54,701 nt of DNA from assembly GCA_964606895.1 (NCBI GenBank), contig CAZSHX010000026.1:1-54701 (forward strand), in the 5' to 3' direction. Numbering within the stretch: position 1 is the first letter of the stretch; each line of letters starts with the position of its first letter. Shown here one piece after another: positions 16,288 through 25,978 of this stretch. The DNA is from CAZSHX01 sp964606895 (lineage in GTDB: Bacteria > Bacteroidota > Ignavibacteria > Kapaibacteriales > UBA2268). Under the pieces are notes generated by a model, which was given only the letters and a program-made list of their open reading frames with translations, did not search any database and was not told the DNA's origin. The translations under genes were made by a program, and so were the position numbers.

Positions 16288-17307
16288 ATGGGTCCTTTGT
16301 CGAATTTACAAATCCTGCAACAGAAGCAGATTCCCGTGGAATTGCTTCTGAAATCTCCTTTGAAGCTGAAAAAGCTTACCGGTGATGTTGGACTTAACAA
16401 TCAGATTACCAATAAAAATATTTACAGACCTCAGCTTGCACTTGCAGGTTTCGTGGGTCTTTTCACTTACCAATCTGTTCAGATTGTTGGTAATACTGAA
16501 ATATTCTACCTTCAAAGCCTGACAAAGAAAAAAAGAATAGATGCCTTCAAAAATCTTTCGAACTTCCCAATTCCCTGCATTATTCTTACAAACAGCCATC
16601 AGCTTGACGAAGAAATCATCGAAATTGCAAAGGAAAGTCAGATTGCAATTTTTCAGACTGCATTCGATACCACCAAAGCAAGTTTTTTGCTTTCCGAGTA
16701 TCTTGATGACCAGTTTGCACCACAGGCAGTTGTGCACGGCTCGTTCATGGATGTTTACGGTGTCGGAATTCTCTTCACCGGAAGAAGCGGAATCGGGAAA
16801 AGCGAAATTGCCCTGGATTTGGTTGAAAGAGGACACAGGCTCGTTGCAGACGACGTTGTGATGTTTACAAAAAAGAGAGAATCAATCCTGATGGGTACGG
16901 GAACAAACCTTGCCCAACATTTCATGGAAATTCGCGGTTTGGGAATTATTGATGTTCGACAGATGTTTGGAATTCGTTCCATTCGTTATCAGAAAAGGCT
17001 TGAAATTGTTGTAGAGCTTATGGAGTATAATCCGGAAGAGGAATATACAAGAATCGGACTTGACGAAGAGCCTGCTATGGTTATGGGAGTAGAATGTAAT
17101 TATGTAAAGCTTCCCATTTTCCCCGGAAAAAACATTACAGTTATTGCAGAAGTCGTTGCCATACATTATTTACTTAGAACTTACGGATACAATGCCGCGA
17201 AGGTATTTTCCGACAGACTTCAGGACGAGATTAAAAAGCGTTCAAGCCCTGATGCTGTTTTCTTTGACCAGAGAAATATTTCATATTTCCAATCTGATGC
17301 TGAATAA
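16288..17307 (+). CDS. hprK: HPr kinase/phosphorylase
   Basis: A 339-residue bifunctional enzyme that phosphorylates and dephosphorylates HPr on serine. The N-terminal regulatory domain (about 1-130) is followed by the kinase core with His150 (VVHGSF), the P-loop GRSGIGKS (Lys171), VADDVV, and the family signature MEIRGLGIIDVRQMFG. Length matches the family. In Bacteroidota and Chlorobiota it often occurs without a sugar PTS and is thought to act on carbon or nitrogen regulation; no PTS gene is present here. A near-consensus -7 box (TAATTTG) lies about 50 bases upstream, but it is one base short. Confidence 0.95.
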   Translation: MGPLSNLQILQQKQIPVELLLKSPLKLKKLTGDVGLNNQITNKNIYRPQLALAGFVGLFTYQSVQIVGNTEIFYLQSLTKKKRIDAFKNLSNFPIPCIILTNSHQLDEEIIEIAKESQIAIFQTAFDTTKASFLLSEYLDDQFAPQAVVHGSFMDVYGVGILFTGRSGIGKSEIALDLVERGHRLVADDVVMFTKKRESILMGTGTNLAQHFMEIRGLGIIDVRQMFGIRSIRYQKRLEIVVELMEYNPEEEYTRIGLDEEPAMVMGVECNYVKLPIFPGKNITVIAEVVAIHYLLRTYGYNAAKVFSDRLQDEIKKRSSPDAVFFDQRNISYFQSDAE

Positions 17308-17363
17308 AATAGCTACATTGCTGTAGCGTCATATATGATTTTTTATAATTAAGGATTTATTTA

Positions 17364-19352
17364 ATGAAAAAGAAGTATTTAATTTTATTTTTGATTATTG
17401 GTTTGATTGCCGGTAATTCTCTCTTTTCGCAGAATGATAAAAACAAGCATTTCAAATCGGAAGCGAAACCTTCCGTGGCTAAGGTTAAAGCCGGAGAAAA
17501 ATTTACTATCCAATATACCATAAATTTTGACAAGGGATGGCACGGATACAGTTTGAAAGTTCAGGAAGGACCGGACGGAATCGGACCTACTCCAACTGAA
17601 ATTACTTTGAAACCGGTTGAATCTCTGGTTATTGACGGCAAGATTAAATCTTCAAAACCCAAGATTAAATATGACAGTGCTTTCAATATGAAAGTTGAAA
17701 CTTTCTACGGGAAAGCAACATTTCTGGTTCCTGCTAAAGCAAAGAAAAATATTGATTTTAATAAGGATAAAATCTCGGTAGTTATTTATTTACAGCAATG
17801 TACAGAAGAAAGTTGTATGCCGGGCTTAGAATTCGCAACTAAAGTTTCCAAGGACATATTTACTGCGGATGCCTCGGAAGAAAAAGCTCTTGAGGTTGCT
17901 CAGGCTACTGACAAGCTTGAACAACAGCAAACAAAAATAGCTCCTGCTACTGAGAAAAAGCAGGAAACAACAGACTCACAAAAAGAAATTCAAAAAAGTA
18001 AAAAAGAAGGTGTTTGGTCGTTTCTTTGGTTTGCGATGACTGCCGGTGCTTTGGCATTACTCACTCCCTGCGTTTTCCCGATGGTTCCGATAACCGTCTC
18101 ATTCTTTACAAAAAGAGCAGAGCAGGGAAAAGGAAAAGGCTTGAGAGATTCGATTGTTTATGCAATCGGTATTATTACGACTTTTACAGCCATCGGATTC
18201 ATTCTTGCTTTGGTTTTCGGAGCTTCAGGAATTCAGAGTTTTGCTACTAATCCGTTCATAAATATTGCAATTGCAACAATTTTTATTGTTTTTGCTTTAA
18301 ACCTTTTTGGTGCTTTCGAAATTCAGCTCCCGACTTCTCTTTTAAATAAACTCAATGCAAAAAGTCAGGGTGGCGGAATCGTTAGTGTCCTGCTTATGGG
18401 CTTAACCTTCTCGCTAACATCATTTACCTGTACTGTGCCGTTCGTTGGGTCGGCTTTAATTTCAGCCGCCGGTGGCGAGTGGTTCTATCCGATTCTTGGT
18501 ATGCTCGGATTTTCAGCAGTTTTTGCCGCACCGTTCTTTTTACTTGCATTGTTTCCATCTGCAATGAACAAATTGCCAAAAGCTGGCGGTTGGATGAACA
18601 ACGTAAAAGTTGTTATGGGCTTTCTGGAAATTGCCGCCGCTATTAAATTTGTAAGTAATGCCGATTTGGTTTGGGCTTTGGGCATTATGCCGAGAGATTT
18701 GTTCCTTGGTATATGGATTGGCATCGGAATCCTGATTACTATTTATATTATAGGCTTGTTCAGACTTGAGCATGATTCGCCAATTCAATCCGTCGGCTCG
18801 ATGAGATTAGTATTCTCAATATTTTTTGCATCCGTAAGTTTTTATTTGATAGCCGGATTAGTCGGCAAACCGCTTGGCGAGATTGATGCATTTCTTCCAC
18901 CTCCCGATTACAGCTCAATTATGGGCACCAGTCCCGCACCGGCACTAAAATCTGTTTCGGTTACTACTCAGGGAAATAAAACGGTGGTTGATGAAGGCTG
19001 GCTTTCTGATTACAAAGCCGCCGAAGCACAGGCAAAAGCAGAAAACAAACTGCTGTTCATAGATTTCAGCGGATTTACATGCACAAACTGCAGATGGATG
19101 GAGTTGAATATGTTTCCGAAACCGCAGGTTAAAGCATTGATGGACCAAATGGTTAAGGTAAGATTGTTTACTGACAGAAGGACAGAACCTTATCTATCAA
19201 ATAAAAAACTTCAGGAATCAATGTATAACTCAATTGAATTGCCTCTTTACGCAATCGTCACACCCTCAGGTAAATTAATAGGGACAAAGGCGTTTACAAG
19301 GGATGAATCTGAGTTTCGTGGTTTTCTTGAAAAAGGACTTTCCTCGAAATAA
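17364..19352 (+). CDS. dsbD: Thiol:disulfide interchange protein, DsbD type
   Basis: A 662-residue inner-membrane protein with all three DsbD parts. After a signal peptide, an N-terminal periplasmic domain (about 25-165) carries the cysteine pair in QCTEESCMPG. A membrane domain of about eight helices (about 215-515) has the redox cysteines in TPCVFPMVP and TCTVPFVG. A C-terminal thioredoxin domain (about 540-662) has the active site CTNC in SGFTCTNCRW. It passes electrons from cytoplasmic thioredoxin to periplasmic proteins such as cytochrome c maturation factors. AAGGA lies 8 bases before the ATG. The lectin-like T9SS gene starts 26 bases later and may share its transcript. Confidence 0.93.
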   Translation: MKKKYLILFLIIGLIAGNSLFSQNDKNKHFKSEAKPSVAKVKAGEKFTIQYTINFDKGWHGYSLKVQEGPDGIGPTPTEITLKPVESLVIDGKIKSSKPKIKYDSAFNMKVETFYGKATFLVPAKAKKNIDFNKDKISVVIYLQQCTEESCMPGLEFATKVSKDIFTADASEEKALEVAQATDKLEQQQTKIAPATEKKQETTDSQKEIQKSKKEGVWSFLWFAMTAGALALLTPCVFPMVPITVSFFTKRAEQGKGKGLRDSIVYAIGIITTFTAIGFILALVFGASGIQSFATNPFINIAIATIFIVFALNLFGAFEIQLPTSLLNKLNAKSQGGGIVSVLLMGLTFSLTSFTCTVPFVGSALISAAGGEWFYPILGMLGFSAVFAAPFFLLALFPSAMNKLPKAGGWMNNVKVVMGFLEIAAAIKFVSNADLVWALGIMPRDLFLGIWIGIGILITIYIIGLFRLEHDSPIQSVGSMRLVFSIFFASVSFYLIAGLVGKPLGEIDAFLPPPDYSSIMGTSPAPALKSVSVTTQGNKTVVDEGWLSDYKAAEAQAKAENKLLFIDFSGFTCTNCRWMELNMFPKPQVKALMDQMVKVRLFTDRRTEPYLSNKKLQESMYNSIELPLYAIVTPSGKLIGTKAFTRDESEFRGFLEKGLSSK

Positions 19353-19378
19353 TTAAATCATAAGATTTTTTTTCCAAT

Positions 19379-22284
19379 ATGACAACAAAAACAAAACTAA
19401 ACAATACAGGGAGTTACTCAAGATTATTGCTCATAGTTTTGTTTTTTTTGTTTATTGCCTCAGTTAATTCCAAATCTGCTCCGGATACATGCGGAGTTGA
19501 GGCATTTAATTTTCCGAATTTTTCAAATGTTAAAAATCTTCACTACAATGGCTCGGCTGTTTGGCAGGGTAATACCATTCTGACTAACCGAAGTGTTTTT
19601 TTTGCTGTGGGTGCTGTATGGTATCCTGTTAAAGTACCTGTGAAATATGGATTTATTGTCCGGTTTGACTTCACAATCGGGGATAGGGATGCCGGAGATG
19701 CAAAGGACAATTCTGCCGCAGGGGCAGATGGACTTGCTTTTGTTATTCAGAATGATGATTTGGGTGCATTGGGAATGGTAGGTGACGGAATCGGATATGC
19801 CGGTATAGTTAATAGCCTTGCCGTTGAGTTTGACACATACAACGACAGTTATCCAAAGCAAAACAAATGGAATGAACCAAACGGAAATCATGTCGCGGTT
19901 CAAACCAGAGGACCCGCTCCGAATACTTCCTTTCATAATTCTTTGACAACTCTTCAGATGAATACCGCCATTCCCGATTTGAACAATGGCGGGAATGTTC
20001 AGATAGACTATAACTACGTTCCGAATACTTTTCGGGTTTTAATCAATAATAATGTTTATATCAGTATTCCGGATTTCAATTTAGAAAAATATTTGAAATT
20101 TGATAAAGGCAACGCATATATCGGTTTCACGGGAGCATGTGCAAATTCCCGTGAGTATCATTCAATAAGCAGTTGGTTCTTCTGCCCGAAGATTTCTCCT
20201 CTTTCGGAATTAACAATTTCAGCAAGGACTAATACAATTTGCGATGGCGATACATTGACTTTGTTTGCCACTCCGGGGTTTGATACATACAAATGGTCAA
20301 CCGGAGAAGGAAAAGAAAAAATCATCGTTTCCCAACCCGGCACTTACACAGTTACTGCTACTGATGCAAAAGGCGAGATTTATAATTCAACGGGCTTTGA
20401 TGTTTACATTCGTCCTCTGCCGAAACCCGTTATTCAGGGCGACAGCATTTTCTGCGAAGGTGGGAAAACAAAACTATTTGTTGATGAGGATTACGTGAGC
20501 TATCTTTGGTCAACTGATGACACAACAAAATCTATAACAGTTTCCAAAAGCGGCCGCTATTATCTGACGATTGTTGATGAGTACGGTTGCACTAATATTG
20601 TGAACAAGAGAGTCACCATCGGCGATATGCTGAGTCCTTCTATTGTTATTGTCGGGAATAATCCCGTTTGCTACAACGATAGTGTTGTCCTCAAAACAAA
20701 TAACACTTACAAAAAATTCAAATGGTCAACCGGAGAATTAACGGACTCAATTTTTGTTTCTAAATCAGACTCATATTTTGTTGAAGTTGAAGACTTCAGC
20801 GGTTGCAAAGGTATTTCGAATAAAGTTGATATAATGAAACTGAAATTTGACCCGCCCGAGATAGCAGGCGATTTTGAGCTTTGCGAAGGTTCTTCCGGCT
20901 TTCTGACTGTACGGCAGGATTTTGCAAGGTACCAATGGTCAACAGGTGATACTTCGAAAACAATTAAAATTGACAGTTCGGGCAGTTACAGGCTGGACGT
21001 TACTGATAGCTTCGGCTGTATTTACGACACAACAATCATTGTTAAAAACAAGGCTTCAATTAGTTTTAAGTTTCTCGGTAAATCCGTGCTTTGCCCCGGT
21101 GAAACAATTGAATTGAAACCCGACAAAGATTTTGCGGGTTATAAATGGTCAACGGGTGAAACGACAAAAAGCATTTTTGTTAACCACTCGGGGAGTTATA
21201 GTCTAACTGTTACCGATATCAGCGGTTGTGTTGGAATTGATTCAATCAAAATTTCCGATTTGAGTATTGCTTTGTCCGGNNNNNNNNNNGGTTGGATAGC
21301 TTGTTTTTCCCGAGAACCTTCGTTAACAGTAAAAACGAACTTATAGTAAATATTCGGAATACAAGTAATACCGATGTTGAAATAAACAGCATTTCACTGA
21401 AAAGTATGAGCAATAACACGATTAATTTCAAATCAGTTTTGAATTTTCCAATCAAAATCATCGAAAATTCTTCTTTTACTTTTGCCCTTGAGTTCGCACC
21501 AAAAATTTTCGTTGATTATACCGATTCATTAATTGTTGAAATCGCGAAACCCTGCAATAATTCGCTGATTAATTCTGTAACGGGGTTGACTCTTGACAGA
21601 ATGACCGTCAGCATACCCGAATTAATCGGTAAAATCAGCACCGATACTTTTTCCATTCCTGTGCGAATATCTTATTCGGGCGAAAGCACTAAGTCTTACG
21701 GCTATAAAGCCAAAGTCAGCTACGACCCTCAGCTTTTTCATTCAATTGATGTTACCAAAGGAAAGCTATTGAATCGGGGGATTTTGAACGGTGACGGTTT
21801 TGTCGAATTTTCGGATTCAAATCTGACCTTGGCAAACGGCGAAAAAGTTCTGAACACAATCAGAGGGACAATCCTTCTCGGCGATAAAAAATCAACTCCG
21901 CTGAAGATAGAGAAATTTGAAGTAAGCCGCGATGATTTATTCCCCGAAATCAAGGATGGAAGACTTGACGTAATCATGATTTGTAAATCCAACCTTAGCA
22001 GAATCAAGCTGATGAGTCCGGCTGAATCTGTTACCCTTGCACCACAACCTGCAAGCGAGAGCCTTCAGATTATCGTCAGTGAAACCAAAGAAGAAAATGC
22101 CCGCATAACAATCTATACCTTGCAGGGCGAAAAAGTTCTGGATGAAGAAATTCATTTCAAAAACTCCGAATCAAAAGAATACATCAAAGTTCTTTCTCTT
22201 TCCTGCCTGAATTCAGGCATGTATCTTTTCTGTTTTGACGGAATGAATCTTCAGGTGCGGAAACCACTTGTTGTTTTGAAGTAG
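19379..22284 (+). CDS. Large T9SS cargo with legume-lectin-like domain and Ig-like repeats, crossed by an assembly gap
   Basis: The reading frame is open from the ATG to the ten Ns at 21280-21289 and, in another frame, open from the gap to 22284, so I treat both halves as one gene of roughly 970 residues or more. Order: signal peptide (to about 34, SKSAP); a legume-lectin-like domain (about 35-270) with AVEFDTYND and GFTGACANSREYH; then five Ig/PKD-like repeats of about 80 residues, each with a WSTG-type core and an SG-x-Y motif near its end. After the gap come a beta-rich domain and a T9SS sorting domain (APQPASESLQIIV to VRKPLVVLK). The repeats probably caused the assembly break. It is likely a surface adhesin or carbohydrate-binding protein. 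Confidence 0.8.
21280..21289. other. Assembly gap (ten Ns)
   Basis: A run of exactly ten Ns, the usual placeholder for a gap of unknown size. It follows five near-identical Ig-like repeats, and the reading frame differs on its two sides, so the true missing length is not 10 bases and may hold more repeats. Confidence 0.97.
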
Positions 22285-22298
22285 GGGAATTATATGCA

Positions 22299-22329
22299 GA
22301 TGGGCTCCACCTCGAAGGTGGAGTCCATC
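22299..22329. repeat. REP-like palindrome, copy 1
   Basis: GATGGGCTCCACCT (22299-22312), loop CGA, AGGTGGAGTCCATC (22316-22329): 13 of 14 arm positions pair, the other being a G-T wobble. A second copy with the same consensus lies at 44231-44261. Both copies lie a short way downstream, on the minus strand, of the stop codon of a T9SS sorting domain (here the remnant at 22340-22540, 10 bases away). Confidence 0.75.
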
Positions 22330-22339
22330 CTGAGATTCA

Positions 22340-22540
22340 TCACCTTACAATCAAAAACTTACCTGTTTGAATTTCAATCCCGGATTCAAATATGAAATAA
22401 TACATCCCGGGGGCGAAATCAACCGGACTGATTGTCTCATCTCCCGAAACAGACATTCTCATTACCTTACTGCCAAGCGAATTGTAAATCGCAAGATTTC
22501 CTTTTTCAAGATTTGGCAATGTAATCCTAATTTGTATTTT
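22340..22540 (-). pseudogene. Orphan T9SS C-terminal sorting domain remnant
   Basis: On the minus strand an uninterrupted 66-residue stretch reads as a T9SS sorting domain: ITLPNLEKGNLAIYNSLGSKV, then SGDETISPVDFAPGMYYFIF and the closing GKFLIVR before a stop. Directly upstream is an in-frame TAA and no start codon or cargo domain, so this is the tail of a lost gene. It lies antisense between two plus-strand T9SS genes. It shows that a minus-strand T9SS gene once stood here and was truncated, possibly by the rearrangement that brought in the gene at 22760. Confidence 0.8.
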
Positions 22541-22577
22541 TTAATAGGTAGGAATTTTGCTACAAGCATTTGGGAAA

Positions 22578-22601
22578 AGGTCAGGAGGAAACTTCTGACC
22601 T
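22578..22601. repeat. Palindrome with GAAA loop
   Basis: AGGTCAGGAG and CTTCTGACCT pair over 10 bp (one G-T wobble) around a GAAA tetraloop. The 11-mer AGGTCAGGAGG recurs in reverse complement at 3-13. It lies immediately beyond the broken end of the orphan T9SS domain. Confidence 0.55.
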
Positions 22602-22650
22602 ATGTAGAAAAGTTATTTTTCCCGATTTTCAGCCTTTTATGTTAAATTTG

Positions 22651-22686
22651 TTTTTGAGGTGGTTCCATGATATTGTTCCTCAAAAA
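22651..22686. repeat. Inverted repeat upstream of the frameshifted gene
   Basis: TTTTTGAGG (22651-22659) and CCTCAAAAA (22678-22686) are perfect 9-bp arms with an 18-base loop, 74 bases before the ATG at 22760. Neither side has a promoter I can defend. Confidence 0.4.
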
Positions 22687-22759
22687 TAATATTTGGAGGT
22701 GTAATATTTTATCTTTATCTTGATATAATTAATTATTCATTAACTCAAAAAGATATTTT

Positions 22760-23696
22760 ATGAAAATTTTCATCATCGCAATTTTTGTCATTTCATCAAT
22801 GCTACTAACAGCACAAGACCTGTATCCGCCTTGCACTCCTTCACCATGCGGGGATAGTATCCCATGGAGTACTCAAGAATATATTAAGACATTTCCCATT
22901 CCCCCCGCCGAATGGATCATGTATTGTTACAATGTTTTATAAAGTGAGGTCAGGTTATTGCATGGACATTCAGAAAGAGATTTACGAATATTTTATAACT
23001 CATTACAGTTTATCTCCCACTGCTTCGTGTTCAACTTATAGCCCTGCAGATATACTTTGGGAAGGACAAAGATGGTTAATTGCAGGAGCCCCTTATGATA
23101 CCAATTTTCATTTTATTCTAAATATTCCACCGACTCCAGAAAATCCATTCAACATGTTTCAATTGGGTATTGATAAACATGTTTGCTGGGTTGACTTTTC
23201 AATGATACCCCATAGTACTGAAAGTTTCATAGCAAGACCTTGTTCAAACGAGCCAAATCCATGTTGTAAAACTACTTATACTGTTGGTTGGATAAAAAAA
23301 TCTGTTAGACCTGTTGGGACTCCACTTATCGAAAACCCCCCTTTCGTGTGTGATATCTATCCTTTCGTTGAATGTAAAAATTATTGTGATGTATACGTCC
23401 CAGATCATACAGCTCCCCCCCTTGTATATACAAATATTTATAACGAAAAAGAATCAGGAAACGAGATTTTCAATATTAAGGTTGTTGACAGAGAAATTAT
23501 AATAGATAAAAATACTAAAGAATTGAGTATATCTTTAATCAATGTACTCGGTAGAGAAATTTTCAGAAAACAATATTTTTCATCAGACGAAATAAGAATA
23601 AATACTACAACTGAAGGTATAACCAGTGGGGTTTATTATATCATTTTGAATACACGAGGTAAATCTCCTCTTTTCAGCAAAATATTAATTTATTAA
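22760..23696 (+). pseudogene. T9SS-exported Cys-rich protein, frameshifted
   Basis: The first frame gives a signal peptide (MKIFIIAIFVISSMLLTA) and about 58 residues, then stops at 22942. The second frame opens before that point and runs to 23696. Removing one T from the TTTT at 22935-22938 joins them into about 311 residues. The mature part has many cysteines (CTPSPCGD, ASCSTYSP, PNPCCKTTY, VCDIYPFVECKNYCD), probably disulfide bonded after export. The last 80 residues are a T9SS sorting domain (LSISLINVLGREIF, GVYYIIL). Either the gene is inactive or the homopolymer is miscalled in this draft assembly; programmed +1 slippage is unlikely. Function unknown. The next gene starts 17 bases later. 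Confidence 0.7.
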
Positions 23697-23712
23697 TGAT
23701 TGAAAGTAAAAT

Positions 23713-25800
23713 ATGAAACAAATAAAATTTGTCATAGTTGTTGCCACAATATTACTTGCCTTTTCCCCACTTTCGGCAAAAGAATTATTTAAGCTTTCAG
23801 CTAATATTGATCCAATTAAAAATATATCAATTACCGAAAGTGGGAACTTTATTTTATTATCTTTCTATTTAAATAGTTCAACAAAAAGGCTTATAAATTC
23901 AAAAGGTGAAGTTCTACTGGATTTTAATTTAAATATTCCATCAAGTATCTTACCAATGACTTTCTCGGGTAATGATTCAATAGTAGTCTATAGCAAAAAA
24001 GAAAAATCGAAATACTACATTGAAAAATTTAATATTTACAGCAAAGACACATCCCGAGTATTGCTGGAAACAAATTCAAATATTGCTACTTTAGTGCCTA
24101 ATTTGCAATTCAACCGTTACATCGGAATTGATAGTTCATTTTCAATATTTTGTTGGGATGCAGAGACCGGAAAACAGATTTTAAAGCCAGACAGTGCCTT
24201 AGATTTATGGTGCTATTCAGTTTCTGCTTCCCAATATTCCGGAAAAGTTCTCTGTGTACAGAATAACCGATTTATTGTTTATGATTTCGATTCCGGCAAG
24301 GTAATTAATAATATTTCTACTCCTGTGTCCACTTTTTTCAAAGCTTATTTCCACAAGGACGGGCAATTAGTTTCAATTTATGACCAATTCGGTGAATTTG
24401 AAACTTACAATATCTATTCCGGGGAATTGAAATGCAAATATAAGGTTAATACTGATCTGAGAGGTATTAAATTCTTTGCTAACGACTCGCTTTATTTGGC
24501 GGGTAACACGATTTATAAAACTATCAGCGGCGAGGAATTCCATGTTTTTAACTTGAGCGAACAAGGTGTATTGGCATATAATTTATTAGTTATGGGTGAC
24601 TCGTTATTTGCTATTGTCGGCTATAATAATCTTTATATTTGTAATCTGAAAAGCTTTAAAGTAAGTCAGGTATTTGATTTAGGAAATAAGTATTCTCCTG
24701 ACTTTACAAATAACAACGAGGTAATTGGCTGGAGTATGGGGGGTAATTCTTATTTTACATGCAATTTTGATAAAAGTAATTTCAAAGAGTATAGAATGCC
24801 TTCGTCCCTGGGAATCTATGAATTTATTAATCAAAAAAATATTTTTACTTGCAAATATAAGGATACATTTTATCTTTTTGACGTGACTAAGAATGAAATA
24901 ATTGAATCATATTCAATTGGCACTAAAATTTCGGATTTTAGATTTTCAGATGATTTGAAATATTGTTCTTTTGCAACTAATAATGGAAAAACAAATATTA
25001 TGAATTGGCAAAGTAAAGTATTAATAGATACTGCATGTTCGGATTGTATCTTTTCTTATTACTTCTCGCCTGATTCATATTATTGTTTTTCAATGACATA
25101 CAATAATCCCCTTATTAATATCATAATTTTAGAAAGCAGTACCGGTAAAATTATTAAAAAATTAGCGGCAAAATCTGCTACAGGTGCGGATTTCTCAAAA
25201 GATGGCAAGTTTTTCATAAAGATAAGTATAAATCCAACCGAGTATGTGATTTATTCCATACCTTCTTTCGATTCTGTTGGAACAATAAAAATGAATAAAA
25301 ATTGGGAAATCTATCCGATTCATTTTTCGAATGATAATAAAAATTTAATTGTCGGTACTTACGATACAACAATAAGTTTTGTGAGTTTAGATTCAAATAA
25401 AGTGTATTATAGAATAGGTCCTTTTAATACAGGAATTATAAGTTATTCTATATCAGAAGACCAAAGGAAAATTGTAGTAGGGTTATCGGATGGGTCAATT
25501 TTACTATATGATATTGACGGGATTTTAGATGTCCCCGAATTTTTTGGTAAAAAAGAACAACCTGCGGTTTTCCCAAATCCTGCAAGTTCAGACATTTTTG
25601 TTTCTCTGCCTCAGTCTCTTGATTTCAGTTCAGAACTTAAAATAGTATCACTTGACGGTAGAGAAGTCTATTCAGCGAACCTGACAGGAACGAACGGAAT
25701 ATTTAAAATGAATGTATCATTTCTGCCCGATGGGGTTTATATTTTGAACGTTAAAAGTAAATCAGAAAATTATCGTACAAAGTTTGTTGTTTTAAAATAG
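23713..25800 (+). CDS. T9SS-exported WD40/YVTN-type beta-propeller protein
   Basis: A 695-residue protein with a signal peptide (to about residue 22, LSAKE). Residues about 25-600 hold many short beta-strand blades of the WD40/quinoprotein kind, with recurring phrases such as ISITESGNFILLS, FDSGKVINNIS, FSPDSYYCFSM and ISEDQRKIVVGLSDGSILLYDIDG. The last 80 residues, from VFPNPASSDIFVSLP to TKFVVLK, are a T9SS sorting domain. It is likely secreted or surface anchored. It follows the frameshifted gene closely. A hairpin at 25854 lies downstream. It resembles the shorter protein at 37095-38474 in plan. Binding partner unknown. Confidence 0.82.
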   Translation: MKQIKFVIVVATILLAFSPLSAKELFKLSANIDPIKNISITESGNFILLSFYLNSSTKRLINSKGEVLLDFNLNIPSSILPMTFSGNDSIVVYSKKEKSKYYIEKFNIYSKDTSRVLLETNSNIATLVPNLQFNRYIGIDSSFSIFCWDAETGKQILKPDSALDLWCYSVSASQYSGKVLCVQNNRFIVYDFDSGKVINNISTPVSTFFKAYFHKDGQLVSIYDQFGEFETYNIYSGELKCKYKVNTDLRGIKFFANDSLYLAGNTIYKTISGEEFHVFNLSEQGVLAYNLLVMGDSLFAIVGYNNLYICNLKSFKVSQVFDLGNKYSPDFTNNNEVIGWSMGGNSYFTCNFDKSNFKEYRMPSSLGIYEFINQKNIFTCKYKDTFYLFDVTKNEIIESYSIGTKISDFRFSDDLKYCSFATNNGKTNIMNWQSKVLIDTACSDCIFSYYFSPDSYYCFSMTYNNPLINIIILESSTGKIIKKLAAKSATGADFSKDGKFFIKISINPTEYVIYSIPSFDSVGTIKMNKNWEIYPIHFSNDNKNLIVGTYDTTISFVSLDSNKVYYRIGPFNTGIISYSISEDQRKIVVGLSDGSILLYDIDGILDVPEFFGKKEQPAVFPNPASSDIFVSLPQSLDFSSELKIVSLDGREVYSANLTGTNGIFKMNVSFLPDGVYILNVKSKSENYRTKFVVLK

Positions 25801-25853
25801 TAGAGTTGATTTCATTATACTAAAAAGCTGAACTTTTCATGGACTTGTTTGCA

Positions 25854-25894
25854 AATAAGAAGTCCTGCAGAGACAAACTGAAGGACTTCTTATT
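25854..25894. terminator. Strong hairpin between convergent genes
   Basis: AATAAGAAGTCCT (25854-25866) and AGGACTTCTTATT (25882-25894) are perfect 13-bp arms with a 15-base loop. It lies between the convergent propeller gene and ssb. No T run follows on either strand, so it may be a bidirectional transcription barrier or mRNA 3' stabiliser. Confidence 0.5.
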
Positions 25895-25978
25895 CGTAGT
25901 AATTTAGGGTTATATAATAAATCCCTCTAACTCATTTTGCTACGAATTAAAGGGAAAAAATGCCTATTTCGCTTTTAT

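Noticed and set aside
17312..17330. GCTACA/TGTAGC hairpin after hprK as a terminator
   Set aside because: Six-base stem without a T tract.
22930..22945. Programmed +1 frameshifting at the TTTT run
   Set aside because: No stimulatory structure or conserved slippery context was seen, and the gene is a secreted cargo rather than a known recoded family; miscall or mutation is simpler.
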